A DNA stretch of 64,000 bases, from positions 62,001 through 126,000 of the forward strand of contig NZ_SMLL01000001.1 in NCBI RefSeq assembly GCF_004681965.1, given 5' to 3'. The DNA comes from Ramlibacter rhizophilus. GTDB lineage: Bacteria > Pseudomonadota > Gammaproteobacteria > Burkholderiales > Burkholderiaceae_C. A model generated the notes under the pieces. It had not been told where the DNA came from. It did no database searches and saw nothing but the letters and a program-made list of their open reading frames with translations. A program made the position numbers and the translations under genes. Of the stretch, positions 1 to 8,384 are shown one piece after another; positions within the stretch are counted from its first letter, which is position 1; every line of letters starts with the position of its first letter.

Positions 1-2
1 GG

Positions 3-164
3 GTGCTGGGCATCTGCACGGCCGGTTACTTCCTCGGCAGCATGCCCTTCGTGAAGGCGCACCTGGACAAGATCATCTGGGCCATGATCTTCATTCCCGG
101 GCTGATCGTGCTGGGCGGCGCCTGGCAGGCGCGGCGCAAGGCGGCGGCCATCGTGCGGGGCTGA
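3..164 (+). CDS. DedA/VTT-domain inner-membrane protein, C-terminal fragment
   Basis: The window opens inside this gene; only the last 53 residues and the stop are present. The fragment has a hydrophobic segment (GICTAGYFLG), the sequence SMPFVKAHLD, a second hydrophobic stretch and a basic tail rich in R, K and A. The glycine/aromatic motif followed by a 'PFVK' turn is typical of the C-terminal part of DedA (SNARE-associated/VTT) membrane proteins, which maintain envelope and proton-gradient homeostasis and include undecaprenyl-phosphate flippases. The family call is an inference from a short fragment. Confidence 0.6.
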   Translation: MLGICTAGYFLGSMPFVKAHLDKIIWAMIFIPGLIVLGGAWQARRKAAAIVRG

Positions 165-201
165 CGGCGCGGGCTACCATTGGCGGCTGGAGACAGACGC
201 C

Positions 202-1512
202 ATGAATGCCCCCCAAGCCCTTTCCCGCTGGAGCCGCGAGGGCTCCAGCCGCGTGCCCTTCTGGGCCTACACCGATCCCCAGGTGTACCAGCGCGAACTC
301 GAGCGCCTCTTCTACGGCCCCCACTGGTGCTACGTCGGCCTGGAGGCCGAGATCCCCAAGCTCTTCGACTACAAGCTCAGCTGGGTCGGCGAGCGCCAGG
401 TGATCATGGTGCGCGACCGCGTCGCCCCGGCCGACCAGGGCCGGGACAGCGGCGTGCGCGTGATCGAGAACCGCTGCGCGCACCGGGGTGTGCGTTTCGT
501 CAAGCAGCCCCAGGGCAGCGTGCGCAGCTTCACCTGCCCCTACCACCAGTGGACCTACAAACTCAACGGCGAGCTGGCGGGCCTGCCGTTCAGGAACGGC
601 GTGAAGGACGGCGACAGCGTCAACGGCGGCATGCCGGCGGACTTCGACCTGAAGGCCAATGGCATGACCCGGTTGCGCGTGGCCGTGCTGCACGGCCTGG
701 TCTTCGCCACCTTCAGCCCCGACGCCGAGCCGCTGGAGGAGTATCTCGGCCCCGAGCTCATGCCCTGGCTGGATCGCATCTTCAAGGGCCGCACGCTCAC
801 GCTCCTGGGCATCAACCGGCAGCGCATTCCGGGCAACTGGAAGCTGATGATGGAAAACATCAAGGACCCCTACCACCCGGGCCTGCTTCACACCTGGTTC
901 GTGACCTTCGGCCTCTGGCGGGCCGACCAGAAGAGCCGCATGGTGATGGACGCCCAGGGGCGGCACGCCGTGATGATCTCGCGCCGCAACGACGGCGGCG
1001 AGAACCGGCAGGTGACCGAGGGCGTGACCTCGTTCAAGGCCAACATGACGCTCAAGGACGACCGCCTGCTCGACGTGGTGCCGGAACCCTGGTGGACCGT
1101 CCCGGACCCGGGCCGTCCGGGCGAGAGCATCACGCCGACGGTGACCATGATCACGCTGTTTCCCAGCGTCATCATCCAGCAGCAGGTCAACTCCCTGTCC
1201 ACCCGCCACATCGTGCCGCGCGGCGAGGGCGAGTTCGACTTCGTCTGGACCCACTTCGGTTTCGCCGACGACACGCCGGAGATGACGCGCAGGCGCTTGC
1301 GCCAGGCCAACCTCTTCGGGCCCGCCGGCTTCGTCTCCGCCGACGACGGCGAAGTGATCGAGTTCAGCCAGCAGGGCTTTTCGCAATGGGGCGAGGACGG
1401 CAGCACGCTGTGCGAACTGGGCGGCACCGACTGCGCCCCGACCGAGCACATGGTGACCGAGACGCTGATCCGGTCCATGTATGCCTACTGGCGCCGCGTG
1501 ATGGAGCTGTGA
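202..1512 (+). CDS. Aromatic ring-hydroxylating oxygenase, large (alpha) subunit, salicylate 5-hydroxylase/anthranilate dioxygenase type
   Basis: The 436-residue protein has the Rieske [2Fe-2S] motif C92-x-H94...C112-x2-H115 and, in the catalytic domain, D222-x2-H225-x4-H230. These are the bridging aspartate and two histidines of the mononuclear iron facial triad. From memory, stretches such as 'RIPGNWKL', 'NIKDPYHPGLLHTW' and 'NLFGPAGFVSADDGE' closely match NagG, the large subunit of salicylate 5-hydroxylase, and the related AndAc. The product would be gentisate if the substrate is salicylate; substrate is inferred. The small subunit follows four bases later. The ferredoxin and ferredoxin reductase needed for electron supply are not adjacent. 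The start ATG has GGAGAC about 10 bases upstream. Confidence 0.87.
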   Translation: MNAPQALSRWSREGSSRVPFWAYTDPQVYQRELERLFYGPHWCYVGLEAEIPKLFDYKLSWVGERQVIMVRDRVAPADQGRDSGVRVIENRCAHRGVRFVKQPQGSVRSFTCPYHQWTYKLNGELAGLPFRNGVKDGDSVNGGMPADFDLKANGMTRLRVAVLHGLVFATFSPDAEPLEEYLGPELMPWLDRIFKGRTLTLLGINRQRIPGNWKLMMENIKDPYHPGLLHTWFVTFGLWRADQKSRMVMDAQGRHAVMISRRNDGGENRQVTEGVTSFKANMTLKDDRLLDVVPEPWWTVPDPGRPGESITPTVTMITLFPSVIIQQQVNSLSTRHIVPRGEGEFDFVWTHFGFADDTPEMTRRRLRQANLFGPAGFVSADDGEVIEFSQQGFSQWGEDGSTLCELGGTDCAPTEHMVTETLIRSMYAYWRRVMEL

Positions 1513-1516
1513 GCCG

Positions 1517-1996
1517 ATGAGCCAGGAACGCCTCATGCTGCAGCTGGAGATCGACCAGCTCAATGCCGACTACGCCGCCGCGCTCGACGAGCGCCGCTTC
1601 GACGACTGGCCGCTCTTCTTCACCGAAGACGCGCACTACACCGTGCAGGCCCGGGAGAACCACGACCGTGGCCTGCCGCTGGCCCTGATCGCCCTGGAAA
1701 GCCGCGGGATGATGATGGACCGCGTCTACGGCATCACGCAGACCATCTACCACGGTCCGTACTACACGCGGCACGTGGTGGGCCCGGCGCGGGTGCTGGC
1801 GCAGGACGAGGGCCTGGTGAGGGCCCAGGCGAACTACGCCGTCTTCCGCACCCGGCCGGGAGATGCGAGCGAGGTCTACAACGTCGGGCGCTACATCGAC
1901 GAGATCGTGCGCACGCCCGAGGGCCTGAAGCTGCGCAGCCGCCTGTGCGTCTACGACACCGAGATGGTGCTGAACTCGCTGATCTACCCGATCTGA
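1517..1996 (+). CDS. Aromatic ring-hydroxylating oxygenase, small (beta) subunit
   Basis: This 159-residue protein has the size and sequence character of ring-hydroxylating dioxygenase beta subunits (SnoaL/NTF2-like fold). Hallmarks are an N-terminal helix (QLEIDQLNADYAAALDERRFDDW), 'FFTEDAHYTVQARENHD' and a C-terminal 'LKLRSRLCVYDTEMVLNSLIYPI'. It most resembles the NagH-type small subunit of salicylate 5-hydroxylase. It is translationally coupled to the alpha subunit (four bases between stop and start), so the two should assemble as an alpha3-beta3 oxygenase. The subunit is structural and carries no metal site. The gene is followed by a GC-rich palindromic repeat that may end the transcript. 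Confidence 0.87.
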   Translation: MSQERLMLQLEIDQLNADYAAALDERRFDDWPLFFTEDAHYTVQARENHDRGLPLALIALESRGMMMDRVYGITQTIYHGPYYTRHVVGPARVLAQDEGLVRAQANYAVFRTRPGDASEVYNVGRYIDEIVRTPEGLKLRSRLCVYDTEMVLNSLIYPI

Positions 1997-2004
1997 GCTT
2001 GCTG

Positions 2005-2106
2005 CCTCCCTCCCCCTCTTGGGGGAGGGGCGGGTGGGGGCCACGCGCGCCGACGACGCCGCTTCACGCGCGCCCCATCCCAGCCTTCCCCCAGAGGGGG
2101 AAGGGG
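2005..2106. repeat. GC-rich intergenic palindromic repeat, copy 1
   Basis: About 100 bp with two inverted halves. The left half begins with a C-run/G-run palindrome (CCCTCTTGGGGGAGGGG) leading into GGGTGGGGGCCACGCGCG; the right half reads CCCCATCCCAGCC and ends CCCCCAGAGGGGG. Related copies lie at 40441-40705, 59914-60016 and 63510-63612. The element sits between the oxygenase genes and a convergent lipoprotein gene and could fold into a long stem-loop acting as a bidirectional terminator; that role is inferred. Confidence 0.8.
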
Positions 2107-2115
2107 CGTCAAGCA

Positions 2116-2340
2116 TCAGCGGCGGTTCGGGTCGGTTACCCGGTTGCCGATGTAGCCGCCGGCAGCCGCGCCGCCCAGCGTGCCCAGCGGCCCGCCGAGG
2201 ACGGCGTCACCCACCAGGCCACCGGCGGCGGCGCCGCCGATGGTGCCCAGCGTCTGGTTGTCCATGCGTTCGATGCTTTCGCAGCCGGTCAGGCCCACCA
2301 GAGAGACGGCCGCAGCGGCGAGGACGAGCTTGAGTTTCAT
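2116..2340 (-). CDS. Glycine-zipper lipoprotein (OsmB/SlyB-like)
   Basis: This 74-residue protein has a lipoprotein signal peptide ending in a lipobox (V-G-L-T-G-C20) and then two glycine-zipper repeats (GTIGGAAAGGLVGDAVLGG and GTLGGAAAGGYIG). This is the 2TM glycine-zipper architecture of OsmB-type outer-membrane lipoproteins. I chose the ATG at 2340 because AAGGGG lies eight bases upstream; an in-frame GTG nine bases earlier overlaps that ribosome-binding site and is unlikely. A role in envelope or osmotic stress is inferred from the family. Confidence 0.78.
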   Translation of the reverse strand: MKLKLVLAAAAVSLVGLTGCESIERMDNQTLGTIGGAAAGGLVGDAVLGGPLGTLGGAAAGGYIGNRVTDPNRR

Positions 2341-2510
2341 GGCGTTCACCCCTTGAGTTGTTGGGCCGCGAGACGTCGCGACCTTCCATGCGGGTGACTT
2401 TAGGAACCGCTCGGGCCTGGGTTCTGTCAGATAAATGAGCCGGCGGTTGTCGCCGCTTCACGCCCGGCTGTGCCGGCCTCGGCAGACTCGGCCGTTGCGC
2501 CGTGCACGCT

Positions 2511-3872
2511 TCAAAGCGCGCGGCTGCGCGCAAGCGGCGGGTTGGCTTCGAAGTAGGCCTGGATGCCGCGCATGAGCGCGTCGGCGAGCTGCTCCTGGTA
2601 GTCGTCGCTGCGCAGGCGCGCTTCTTCCTCGGGGTTGCTGATGAAGGCTGTCTCGACGAGCACGCTCGGGATGTCCGGCGCCTTGAGTACCGCGAAGCCC
2701 GCCTGCTCCACGCGTGGCTTGTGCAGGTGGCCGACCTGCTTGATCTCGCCCAGCATGGCGGCGCCCAGGCGCAGGCTGTCGCGGATCTGCGCCGTGGTGC
2801 TCATGTCCAGGAGCACGCGGGCCATGTGCTTGTCCTGGGTGTCCACGTTCAGGCCGCCGATCAGGTCGGCCTGGTTCTCCTTGTTGGCGATCCAGCGCGC
2901 GGCGGTGCTGGAGGCGCCGTTCTCGCTCAGCGCATAGACGCTCGCGCCGCGCGCGCGCGGCGTGGTGAAGGCATCGGCGTGGATGCTCACCATGAGGTCG
3001 GCCTGCACGCGCCGCGCCTTCTGCACGCGCACGCCCAAGGGGACGAAGAAGTCGGCGTCGCGCGTGAGGAAGGCCCGCATGGGGCTGCCCTTGACGCTGG
3101 CCGCATTGATGCGCGCCTGCAGCTTGCGCGCCACCGACAGCACCACGTCCTTCTCGCGCGTGCCGTTCGGGCCGATGGCGCCGGGGTCCTCGCCGCCATG
3201 GCCGGGGTCCAGGGCGACGATGATCAGCCGGTCGGTGCGGCTGCCACGGGCCGCGGGCCCCATGGGGCCTGTTGCCAGTTCGGGCCGGGTCAGGACCAGC
3301 GGAGGCGGGCGCTGCGCCTGGCGCTGGATCAGCTCACCGAGCGGATCGGCCGCGGCGATGGCGGTGTCGGGTGCGGGCACGGGCGCGGGCGCGGGCTCGG
3401 CCAGGGGACGCTCGCGCAGGCGCTCGGCGATCAGCGCCTCCAGCGGATCGATCGGCTGCTGCGGATAGAGGTCCAGCACCAGGCGGTGCTGGTAGGCGGC
3501 CACGGGGGGCAGATGGAAAACCTGCGGACGCACGTCCTGCTTGAGGTCGATGACCAGCCGCACCGTGCCCGGCGCGTACTGGCCCACGCGGATGCCGGCG
3601 ATGTAGGGGTCGTCGGCCTGCACCTTGGCCACCAGCTCGCGCAGCGCCGGGTCCAGGTCCAGTCCCTCGATGTCCACCGCGAGCCGCGGCGGGCTGGCCA
3701 CGGTGGTCTGGGAGGAGCGCAGGAGCGCGTCGGACTCGATGGTCACGCGCGAGTAGTCGGGCGCGGGCCAGACCCGCACCGCGACGATGCCGGCGCCGCG
3801 CGCGATGTGCTGCGACCCCAGCAGCAGCACCAGCGCACCGCCACGCAGCAGGGAGCGGCGGGCCAGCCTCAT
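2511..3872 (-). CDS. amiC: N-acetylmuramoyl-L-alanine amidase AmiC, Tat-exported
   Basis: The 453-residue protein starts with a twin-arginine signal (ARRSLLRGGALVLLLG), followed by an AMIN septum-targeting domain (about 30-137), a proline/alanine linker (155-205) and an Amidase_3 catalytic domain (about 215-443). The zinc/catalytic residues are visible as H225 (LDPGHGGEDPG), E240 (TREKDVV), H298 (SIHAD) and E408 (VLVETAFISN). It cleaves the amide bond between MurNAc and the stem peptide to split septal peptidoglycan during daughter-cell separation. Its ATG overlaps the tsaE stop as ATGA, so the two are one transcription unit, an arrangement common in proteobacteria. Confidence 0.93.
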   Translation of the reverse strand: MRLARRSLLRGGALVLLLGSQHIARGAGIVAVRVWPAPDYSRVTIESDALLRSSQTTVASPPRLAVDIEGLDLDPALRELVAKVQADDPYIAGIRVGQYAPGTVRLVIDLKQDVRPQVFHLPPVAAYQHRLVLDLYPQQPIDPLEALIAERLRERPLAEPAPAPVPAPDTAIAAADPLGELIQRQAQRPPPLVLTRPELATGPMGPAARGSRTDRLIIVALDPGHGGEDPGAIGPNGTREKDVVLSVARKLQARINAASVKGSPMRAFLTRDADFFVPLGVRVQKARRVQADLMVSIHADAFTTPRARGASVYALSENGASSTAARWIANKENQADLIGGLNVDTQDKHMARVLLDMSTTAQIRDSLRLGAAMLGEIKQVGHLHKPRVEQAGFAVLKAPDIPSVLVETAFISNPEEEARLRSDDYQEQLADALMRGIQAYFEANPPLARSRAL

Positions 3873-4312
3873 GCGAGCAGCTCCGCGCCGGTGGCCGACA
3901 GGGGCGTGGCCCGCACGCGGCGGCCTTCGTCCTCCTGCACCTCGATGGCCAGGACCAAGTCGGGCCGGGGCAGCAGGCCGGCGGCCTTCTCGGGCCACTC
4001 GGCGAGCTTGAGGCCCGGCTGCGCGAACACGTCGCGAAAGCCCGCGTCCTCCCATTCGCGCGGGTCCTCGAAGCGGTAGAAGTCGAAGTGCCAGATGGCC
4101 AGGGCGGGCGTCTCGTAGGGCTCGACCACGGTGTAGGTGGGGCTCTTGATGCGCCCGGCCACGCCAAGCGCACGCAGCAGGTGGCGCACGAAGCTGGTCT
4201 TGCCGGTGCCCAGTTCGCCGCGCAGTTCGATGAAGGCCCGGGCGATGGCCGGGTTGGCCGCCAGGCCTTGGGCGAAGGCGCGCGTGGCGTTCTCGTCCGC
4301 CCAGTGCAGCAC
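3869..4312 (-). CDS. tsaE: tRNA threonylcarbamoyladenosine biosynthesis ATPase TsaE
   Basis: TsaE is the ATPase that cycles the TsaB-TsaD complex making t6A37 on ANN-decoding tRNAs. The Walker A motif (GELGTGKTSFVRHLL) is followed by SPTYTVVEPYE, HFDFYRFEDP and LAEWPEKA, all family hallmarks. I start it at the GTG at 4312, giving 147 residues, close to the usual 150-160. No ATG precedes the conserved part, and a CTG three bases upstream is the only other near candidate. It is divergent from queG with only 24 bases between start codons and overlaps amiC downstream. Confidence 0.9.
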   Translation of the reverse strand: MLHWADENATRAFAQGLAANPAIARAFIELRGELGTGKTSFVRHLLRALGVAGRIKSPTYTVVEPYETPALAIWHFDFYRFEDPREWEDAGFRDVFAQPGLKLAEWPEKAAGLLPRPDLVLAIEVQEDEGRRVRATPLSATGAELLA

Positions 4313-4324
4313 CAGGGGGCTTCC

Positions 4325-4330
4325 TACAAT
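4325..4330 (+). promoter_or_regulatory. -10 element (TACAAT) of an apparently leaderless queG transcript
   Basis: TACAAT lies six bases before the GTG start of queG, placing transcription initiation at or within a base of the start codon. No Shine-Dalgarno fits in between and no clear -35 hexamer is visible. The same -10 spacing to the start codon recurs at 29928, 8372 and 62757. Confidence 0.55.
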
Positions 4331-4336
4331 CGGCGG

Positions 4337-5431
4337 GTGACGTTCGCTCGCGCTCAGCTCGATCCTCCTGCGCTGCTGGGCCGCATCCGGCTGTGGGCCC
4401 TTGAGCTCGGATTCTCGCAAATCGGGGTGGCCGGAATCGACCTCTCCTCGGCGGAAGACGGTCTTTTGCAATGGCTGTCGCATGGCTTCCACGGTGACAT
4501 GTCCTACATGGCCGCCCATGGCCTGAAGCGCGCGCGGCCCGCGGAGCTGGTTCCCGGCACGGTGAGCGTGCTCACCGCGCGCATGGACTACCTGCCGCAG
4601 GGCACGCCCGAGGGCTGGCAGGCCGTCGAATGGGAGCGCCTGCGCCGCCCGGGCGAGGGCGTGGTGTCTCTCTATGCGCGCGGACGGGACTATCACAAGG
4701 TGATGCGATCGCGGCTGCAGAAACTGGCCGAACGCCTGGCCGAGGACGTCGGGCCCTTCGGCCACCGCGTGTTCACGGACTCCGCGCCGGTGCTGGAAGC
4801 CGAACTCGCCACCCGCAGCGGCCAGGGCTGGCGCGGCAAGCACACCCTGGTGCTGGACCGCGAAGGCGGCTCCATGTTCTTCCTGGGCGAGATCTACCTG
4901 GACCTGGCGCTGCCGACCACCGACCCGGTGAGCGCGCACTGCGGCAGCTGCGAGGCCTGCGTGCACGCCTGTCCCACCGGCGCGATCCTCGGGCCGGGCG
5001 TGCTGGATGCGCGCCGCTGCATCTCGTACCTGACCATCGAGCACGCCGGGTCCATCGACCCCGCGCTGCGCCCGCTCATGGGCAACCGCATCTACGGTTG
5101 CGACGACTGCCAGCTCGCCTGCCCCTGGAACAAGTTCGCCCGGCCCGCCGTGCTGGCGGACTTCGATGCCCGCGACGGATTGGTCGGCACTCCGCTCGCC
5201 GACTTGCTGTCCTGGAGCGAGGCGCGGTTCCTGCAGCGCACCGAAGGCTCGGCGATCCGCCGCATCGGCCACGAGCGCTGGCTGCGCAACCTGGCGGTGG
5301 CAGCGGGCAACGCGCTGCGCGCCGGGGAGGGGGACGCGTCGCTCGTCGCCAGCCTGGAGGCGTTGCGAAGCCATTCCAGCGCGGTCGTGCGCGAGCACGT
5401 GGCGTGGGCGCTGGCGCAGGCTACGGCCTGA
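4337..5431 (+). CDS. queG: Epoxyqueuosine reductase QueG
   Basis: QueG is a cobalamin-dependent iron-sulfur enzyme that reduces epoxyqueuosine to queuosine at position 34 of GUN-anticodon tRNAs. The 364-residue protein has the N-terminal DUF1730 domain, the FTDSAPVLE active-site region, and two [4Fe-4S] motifs: C202-x2-C205-x2-C208-x3-C212-P and C255-x2-C258-x3-C262-P with the following WNKF. A C-terminal HEAT-like tail contains IGHERWLRNLAVAAGNA. The GTG start is set by a -10 box six bases upstream and by family length. The last 11 bases overlap the convergent AEC carrier gene. Confidence 0.93.
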   Translation: MTFARAQLDPPALLGRIRLWALELGFSQIGVAGIDLSSAEDGLLQWLSHGFHGDMSYMAAHGLKRARPAELVPGTVSVLTARMDYLPQGTPEGWQAVEWERLRRPGEGVVSLYARGRDYHKVMRSRLQKLAERLAEDVGPFGHRVFTDSAPVLEAELATRSGQGWRGKHTLVLDREGGSMFFLGEIYLDLALPTTDPVSAHCGSCEACVHACPTGAILGPGVLDARRCISYLTIEHAGSIDPALRPLMGNRIYGCDDCQLACPWNKFARPAVLADFDARDGLVGTPLADLLSWSEARFLQRTEGSAIRRIGHERWLRNLAVAAGNALRAGEGDASLVASLEALRSHSSAVVREHVAWALAQATA

Positions 5432-6338
5432 GGGTCCCGAGCACGCCCAGCGCGAAGGGCAGGCTGAAGCCGGCGGCCACGGTGGACAGCGTCACCAGGG
5501 CCGCGACGTACGGCCCGTTGTAGCCCATCTTGGCCGCGAGCACGTAGCAGCTGGAGGCGGTCGGCAGGGCCGAGAAGGCCAGCAGGATGGTGGTCTGCGC
5601 CGCGTCCAGCCGCAGCAGCAGGGCGGCAGCGAGGGCGATCACGGGCAGGAGCAGGTGCTTGATCGTGAGCACCGAGGCGGCCAGGAACTTGCCGTTGGCC
5701 AGGGAGCCGAACTGCATGCCCGCTCCGGCGGCCATCAGGCCGAGCGCGATGGAGGTCGCGCCGATGCGCGAGACCGTGGGCTCCAGCCAGCCGGGGATGT
5801 GCAGGCCCAGGAGGTTGGCCGACAGGCCCGCGGCCGTGCCGATGATGAGCGGGTTGCGTGCCAGCGCCGCGCCGAAGTGGCTGCCCGAGTCGCGCGCCAT
5901 GGGCCACACGGCGCCGATGTTGAAAAGGGGCACGCAAAAGCCGATCAGCACCGCGATCAGCTGCAGTCCCTGCGGGCCGGCCAGGCGTTCGGCCAGGGCG
6001 AGGCCGATGAAGGAGTTGAAGCGGAAGGCCACCTGCGCCGAGGCGGCGTGGTCGCGCCGGTCGATGTGCCGGCGCAGCAGCGGCAGCCGGGGCAGGTAGT
6101 AGGCCAGGCCGATGCCGGCCAGGCCGGTGAGCACGCCGGCCACGATCAGGCTGGAGGTGGCGCCCACGTCCAGGGGGCTGCGCACGATGGACTGGAACAG
6201 CAGGACAGGGAAGAGGAAGTAGTAGACCAGCGCCTCCACCTGGATCCAGACGGTGCGATTGAGCGCCGTGTAGCGGCACACCAGCCAGCCGCACAGGATC
6301 AGGGAGAAATCGGGGAACAGCAGCTTGGCGAAATCCAC
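5421..6338 (-). CDS. AEC-family transporter (auxin efflux carrier/MdcF-like)
   Basis: The 305-residue protein has about ten hydrophobic segments arranged as in the auxin efflux carrier family (BASS superfamily). Visible are an N-terminal FPDFSLILCGWLVCR, a conserved 'RFNSFIGLALAERL' and a C-terminal 'LLAFSALPTASSCYVLA'. Members include malonate and other organic-anion carriers in bacteria; the substrate here cannot be read from sequence. The gene is convergent with and overlaps the end of queG. No obvious operon partner lies upstream, where a divergent Bug receptor gene begins. Confidence 0.85.
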   Translation of the reverse strand: MDFAKLLFPDFSLILCGWLVCRYTALNRTVWIQVEALVYYFLFPVLLFQSIVRSPLDVGATSSLIVAGVLTGLAGIGLAYYLPRLPLLRRHIDRRDHAASAQVAFRFNSFIGLALAERLAGPQGLQLIAVLIGFCVPLFNIGAVWPMARDSGSHFGAALARNPLIIGTAAGLSANLLGLHIPGWLEPTVSRIGATSIALGLMAAGAGMQFGSLANGKFLAASVLTIKHLLLPVIALAAALLLRLDAAQTTILLAFSALPTASSCYVLAAKMGYNGPYVAALVTLSTVAAGFSLPFALGVLGTLRP

Positions 6339-6465
6339 CGGCCGAGCATAGCAAGCAGGAGGCAGGCGTCTTCGGGTTAGCCCTTATCGGTGTTCTCCAG
6401 AGGCGTGAAGGCCCGCGCACGCCGTTACCATCGCGCGACTGTTGTTCACAAATAGGAGTGTTCTG

Positions 6466-7440
6466 ATGAAACGTCGCCAATGGTTCGCCCTGTGTGCCGC
6501 CACCGTCACCGTGTTCGCATCCGGTGCCGCGCTGGCCCAGGCCTACCCGAGCCGGCCCGTGAAGCTGCAGGTGCCTTTCGCGCCGGGCGGCACCACCGAC
6601 ATCGTGGCCCGCGTGATCTCCGAGCCCCTGGGCAAGAACCTCGGCCAGAGCGTGGTGGTGGAGAACAAGGCCGGCGGCGGCGGCATCGTCGGTGCGGCCG
6701 AGACCGTGCGCGCCACACCGGACGGCTATTCGCTGGGCATGGCCACGGTGTCCACGACGGCGGCCAACCCGGCCATCAACCCCAAGGTGCCCTACAACCC
6801 GGTCACCGACTTCACGCCCATCGTGAACATCGCCGCCACGCCCAATGTGATCGCGGTGCACCCCAGCTTCCCGGCCAAGGACTACAAGAGCTTTGTCGAG
6901 GAACTCAAGCGCAACCCGGGCAAGTACTCGTACGCGTCCTCGGGCACGGGCGGCATCGGCCACCTGCAGATGGAGCTGTACAAGAACCTGTCCAACACCT
7001 TCGTCACGCACATCCCGTACCGCGGCGCGGGCCCGGCGCTGAACGACACGGTGGCCGGCCAGGTGCCCATCATCTTCGACAACCTGCCCTCGGCGCTGCC
7101 CTTCATCCAGAGCGGCAAGCTGGTGCCCATCGTGGTGGCGGCGCCCCAGCGCGTGGCTTCGCTGCCCAACGTGCCCACCTTCAAGGAAGTGGGCCTGGAG
7201 CCGGTCAACCGCATGGCCTACTACGGCATCCTCGGTCCCAAGGGCCTGCCCAAGGAAGTCGTGGAGAAGGTCCATGCCGGTACCGTCGCCGCGCTGAAGG
7301 ACCCCGCCGTGCGCAAGCGCATCGAGGACACCGGCTCGGTCGTCATCGGCAACACGCCGGAGCAGTTCGCGCAGCAGATCAAGGCCGAGTACGAGGTGTA
7401 CAAGAACGTGGTTGAAAAGGCCGGCCTGAAGCTCGATTGA
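6466..7440 (+). CDS. Bug-family (TctC) periplasmic solute-binding protein
   Basis: The 324-residue protein carries a cleavable signal peptide ([23 protein letters not shown], cleavage near A23) and the Bug hallmarks [39 protein letters not shown] and [16 protein letters not shown]. Bug proteins bind carboxylates or small amides, sometimes as the receptor of TctAB transporters, but most, like this one, stand alone. The ATG at 6466 is preferred over an upstream in-frame TTG because AGGAG lies seven bases before it. The stop overlaps the xerD TTG start by four bases. Confidence 0.9.
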   Translation: MKRRQWFALCAATVTVFASGAALAQAYPSRPVKLQVPFAPGGTTDIVARVISEPLGKNLGQSVVVENKAGGGGIVGAAETVRATPDGYSLGMATVSTTAANPAINPKVPYNPVTDFTPIVNIAATPNVIAVHPSFPAKDYKSFVEELKRNPGKYSYASSGTGGIGHLQMELYKNLSNTFVTHIPYRGAGPALNDTVAGQVPIIFDNLPSALPFIQSGKLVPIVVAAPQRVASLPNVPTFKEVGLEPVNRMAYYGILGPKGLPKEVVEKVHAGTVAALKDPAVRKRIEDTGSVVIGNTPEQFAQQIKAEYEVYKNVVEKAGLKLD

Positions 7441-8333
7441 GCTCCCCCCAGCCCGACCCTTCCATCGACGCGTTCATCGACGCCCTCTGGCTGGAGGAGG
7501 GCCTGTCGAAGAACACGCTGGCGGCGTATCGGCGTGACCTCACGCTGTACGACCGCTGGCTGCAGTCCCAGGGCCGCAGCCTCGCGGCCAGTACCGAAGC
7601 CGAACTGCACGGCTATTTCGCCGCCCGCCACCGGGAGACCAAGGCCACCTCGGCCAACCGCCGGCTGGCGGTGCTGCGGCGCTACTTCCGCTGGGCGCTG
7701 CGCGAGCGCCGCATCCAGGTCGATCCCACGCTGAAGCTCGCCCCGGCCAAGCGGCCGCTGCGCGTGCCGCGCACGCTCACGCAGGCGCAGGTCGAGGCGC
7801 TGCTCGCGGCGCCGGACATCGACACCCCCCTGGGCCTGCGCGACCGCGCCATGCTGGAGCTGATGTACGCCAGCGGGTTGCGGGTGTCGGAGCTGGTCAC
7901 GCTCAAGGTGCTGAACGTGGGCCTGAACGAGCACGTGCTGCGCGTCTTCGGCAAGGGGGGCAAGGAGCGGCTGGTGCCTTTCGGCGAAGTGGCCGCCGAC
8001 TGGCTGCAGCAGTACCTGCGCGAGGCGCGCGAAACCATCCTGGCCGGGCAGCGGACGGACGACCTCTTCGTTACCGCGCGTGGCGCGGGCATGACCCGGG
8101 CCATGTTCTGGGTCATCGTGAAGAAGCAGGCGCTCGCTGCGGGCATCACCGCGCCGCTGTCGCCGCACACCCTTCGGCACGCCTTCGCCACCCACCTGCT
8201 CAATCACGGCGCCGACCTGCGCGCCGTGCAGATGCTGCTGGGCCACGCGGACATCTCCACCACCACCATCTACACGCACGTCGCGCGCGAGCGGCTCAAG
8301 CAGTTGCACGCCGCCCACCACCCGCGCGGGTGA
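7437..8333 (+). CDS. xerD: Tyrosine recombinase XerD
   Basis: XerD resolves chromosome dimers at dif together with XerC. The 298-residue protein has an N-terminal core-binding SAM-like domain (about 8-95) and a C-terminal catalytic domain with all active-site residues visible: R149 (ASGLRVSEL), K173 (FGKGGKERL), H244-x2-R247 ([12 protein letters not shown]), H270 (LLGHADIST) and nucleophile Y279 (TIYTHV). Translation begins at TTG overlapping the stop of the Bug receptor gene (TTGA). This is unusual in using TTG, but no better start exists and the N-terminus aligns with the family. XerC is the alternative, though the tail and spacing fit XerD better. Confidence 0.9.
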   Translation: MSSPQPDPSIDAFIDALWLEEGLSKNTLAAYRRDLTLYDRWLQSQGRSLAASTEAELHGYFAARHRETKATSANRRLAVLRRYFRWALRERRIQVDPTLKLAPAKRPLRVPRTLTQAQVEALLAAPDIDTPLGLRDRAMLELMYASGLRVSELVTLKVLNVGLNEHVLRVFGKGGKERLVPFGEVAADWLQQYLREARETILAGQRTDDLFVTARGAGMTRAMFWVIVKKQALAAGITAPLSPHTLRHAFATHLLNHGADLRAVQMLLGHADISTTTIYTHVARERLKQLHAAHHPRG

Positions 8334-8371
8334 GCCCGCCCGAGCGCGTGCTTGCCTTCATCGCGACGGCC

Positions 8372-8377
8372 TAAGAT
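8372..8377 (+). promoter_or_regulatory. -10 element (TAAGAT) close to the start of the ThDP enzyme gene
   Basis: TAAGAT ends seven bases before the ATG at 8385, consistent with a leaderless or near-leaderless transcript. No Shine-Dalgarno is present between the box and the ATG, and no good -35 is seen. Confidence 0.45.
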
Positions 8378-8384
8378 CGCGCGC

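Noticed and set aside
91..1563. A 490-residue antisense frame opposite the oxygenase genes
   Set aside because: Histidine/valine/alanine-rich low-complexity translation without domains, antisense to two clear genes; a GC-codon shadow.
2340..2349. GTG start nine bases upstream for the glycine-zipper lipoprotein
   Set aside because: It overlaps the AAGGGG ribosome-binding site of the ATG at 2340 and would lengthen the signal peptide n-region without benefit.
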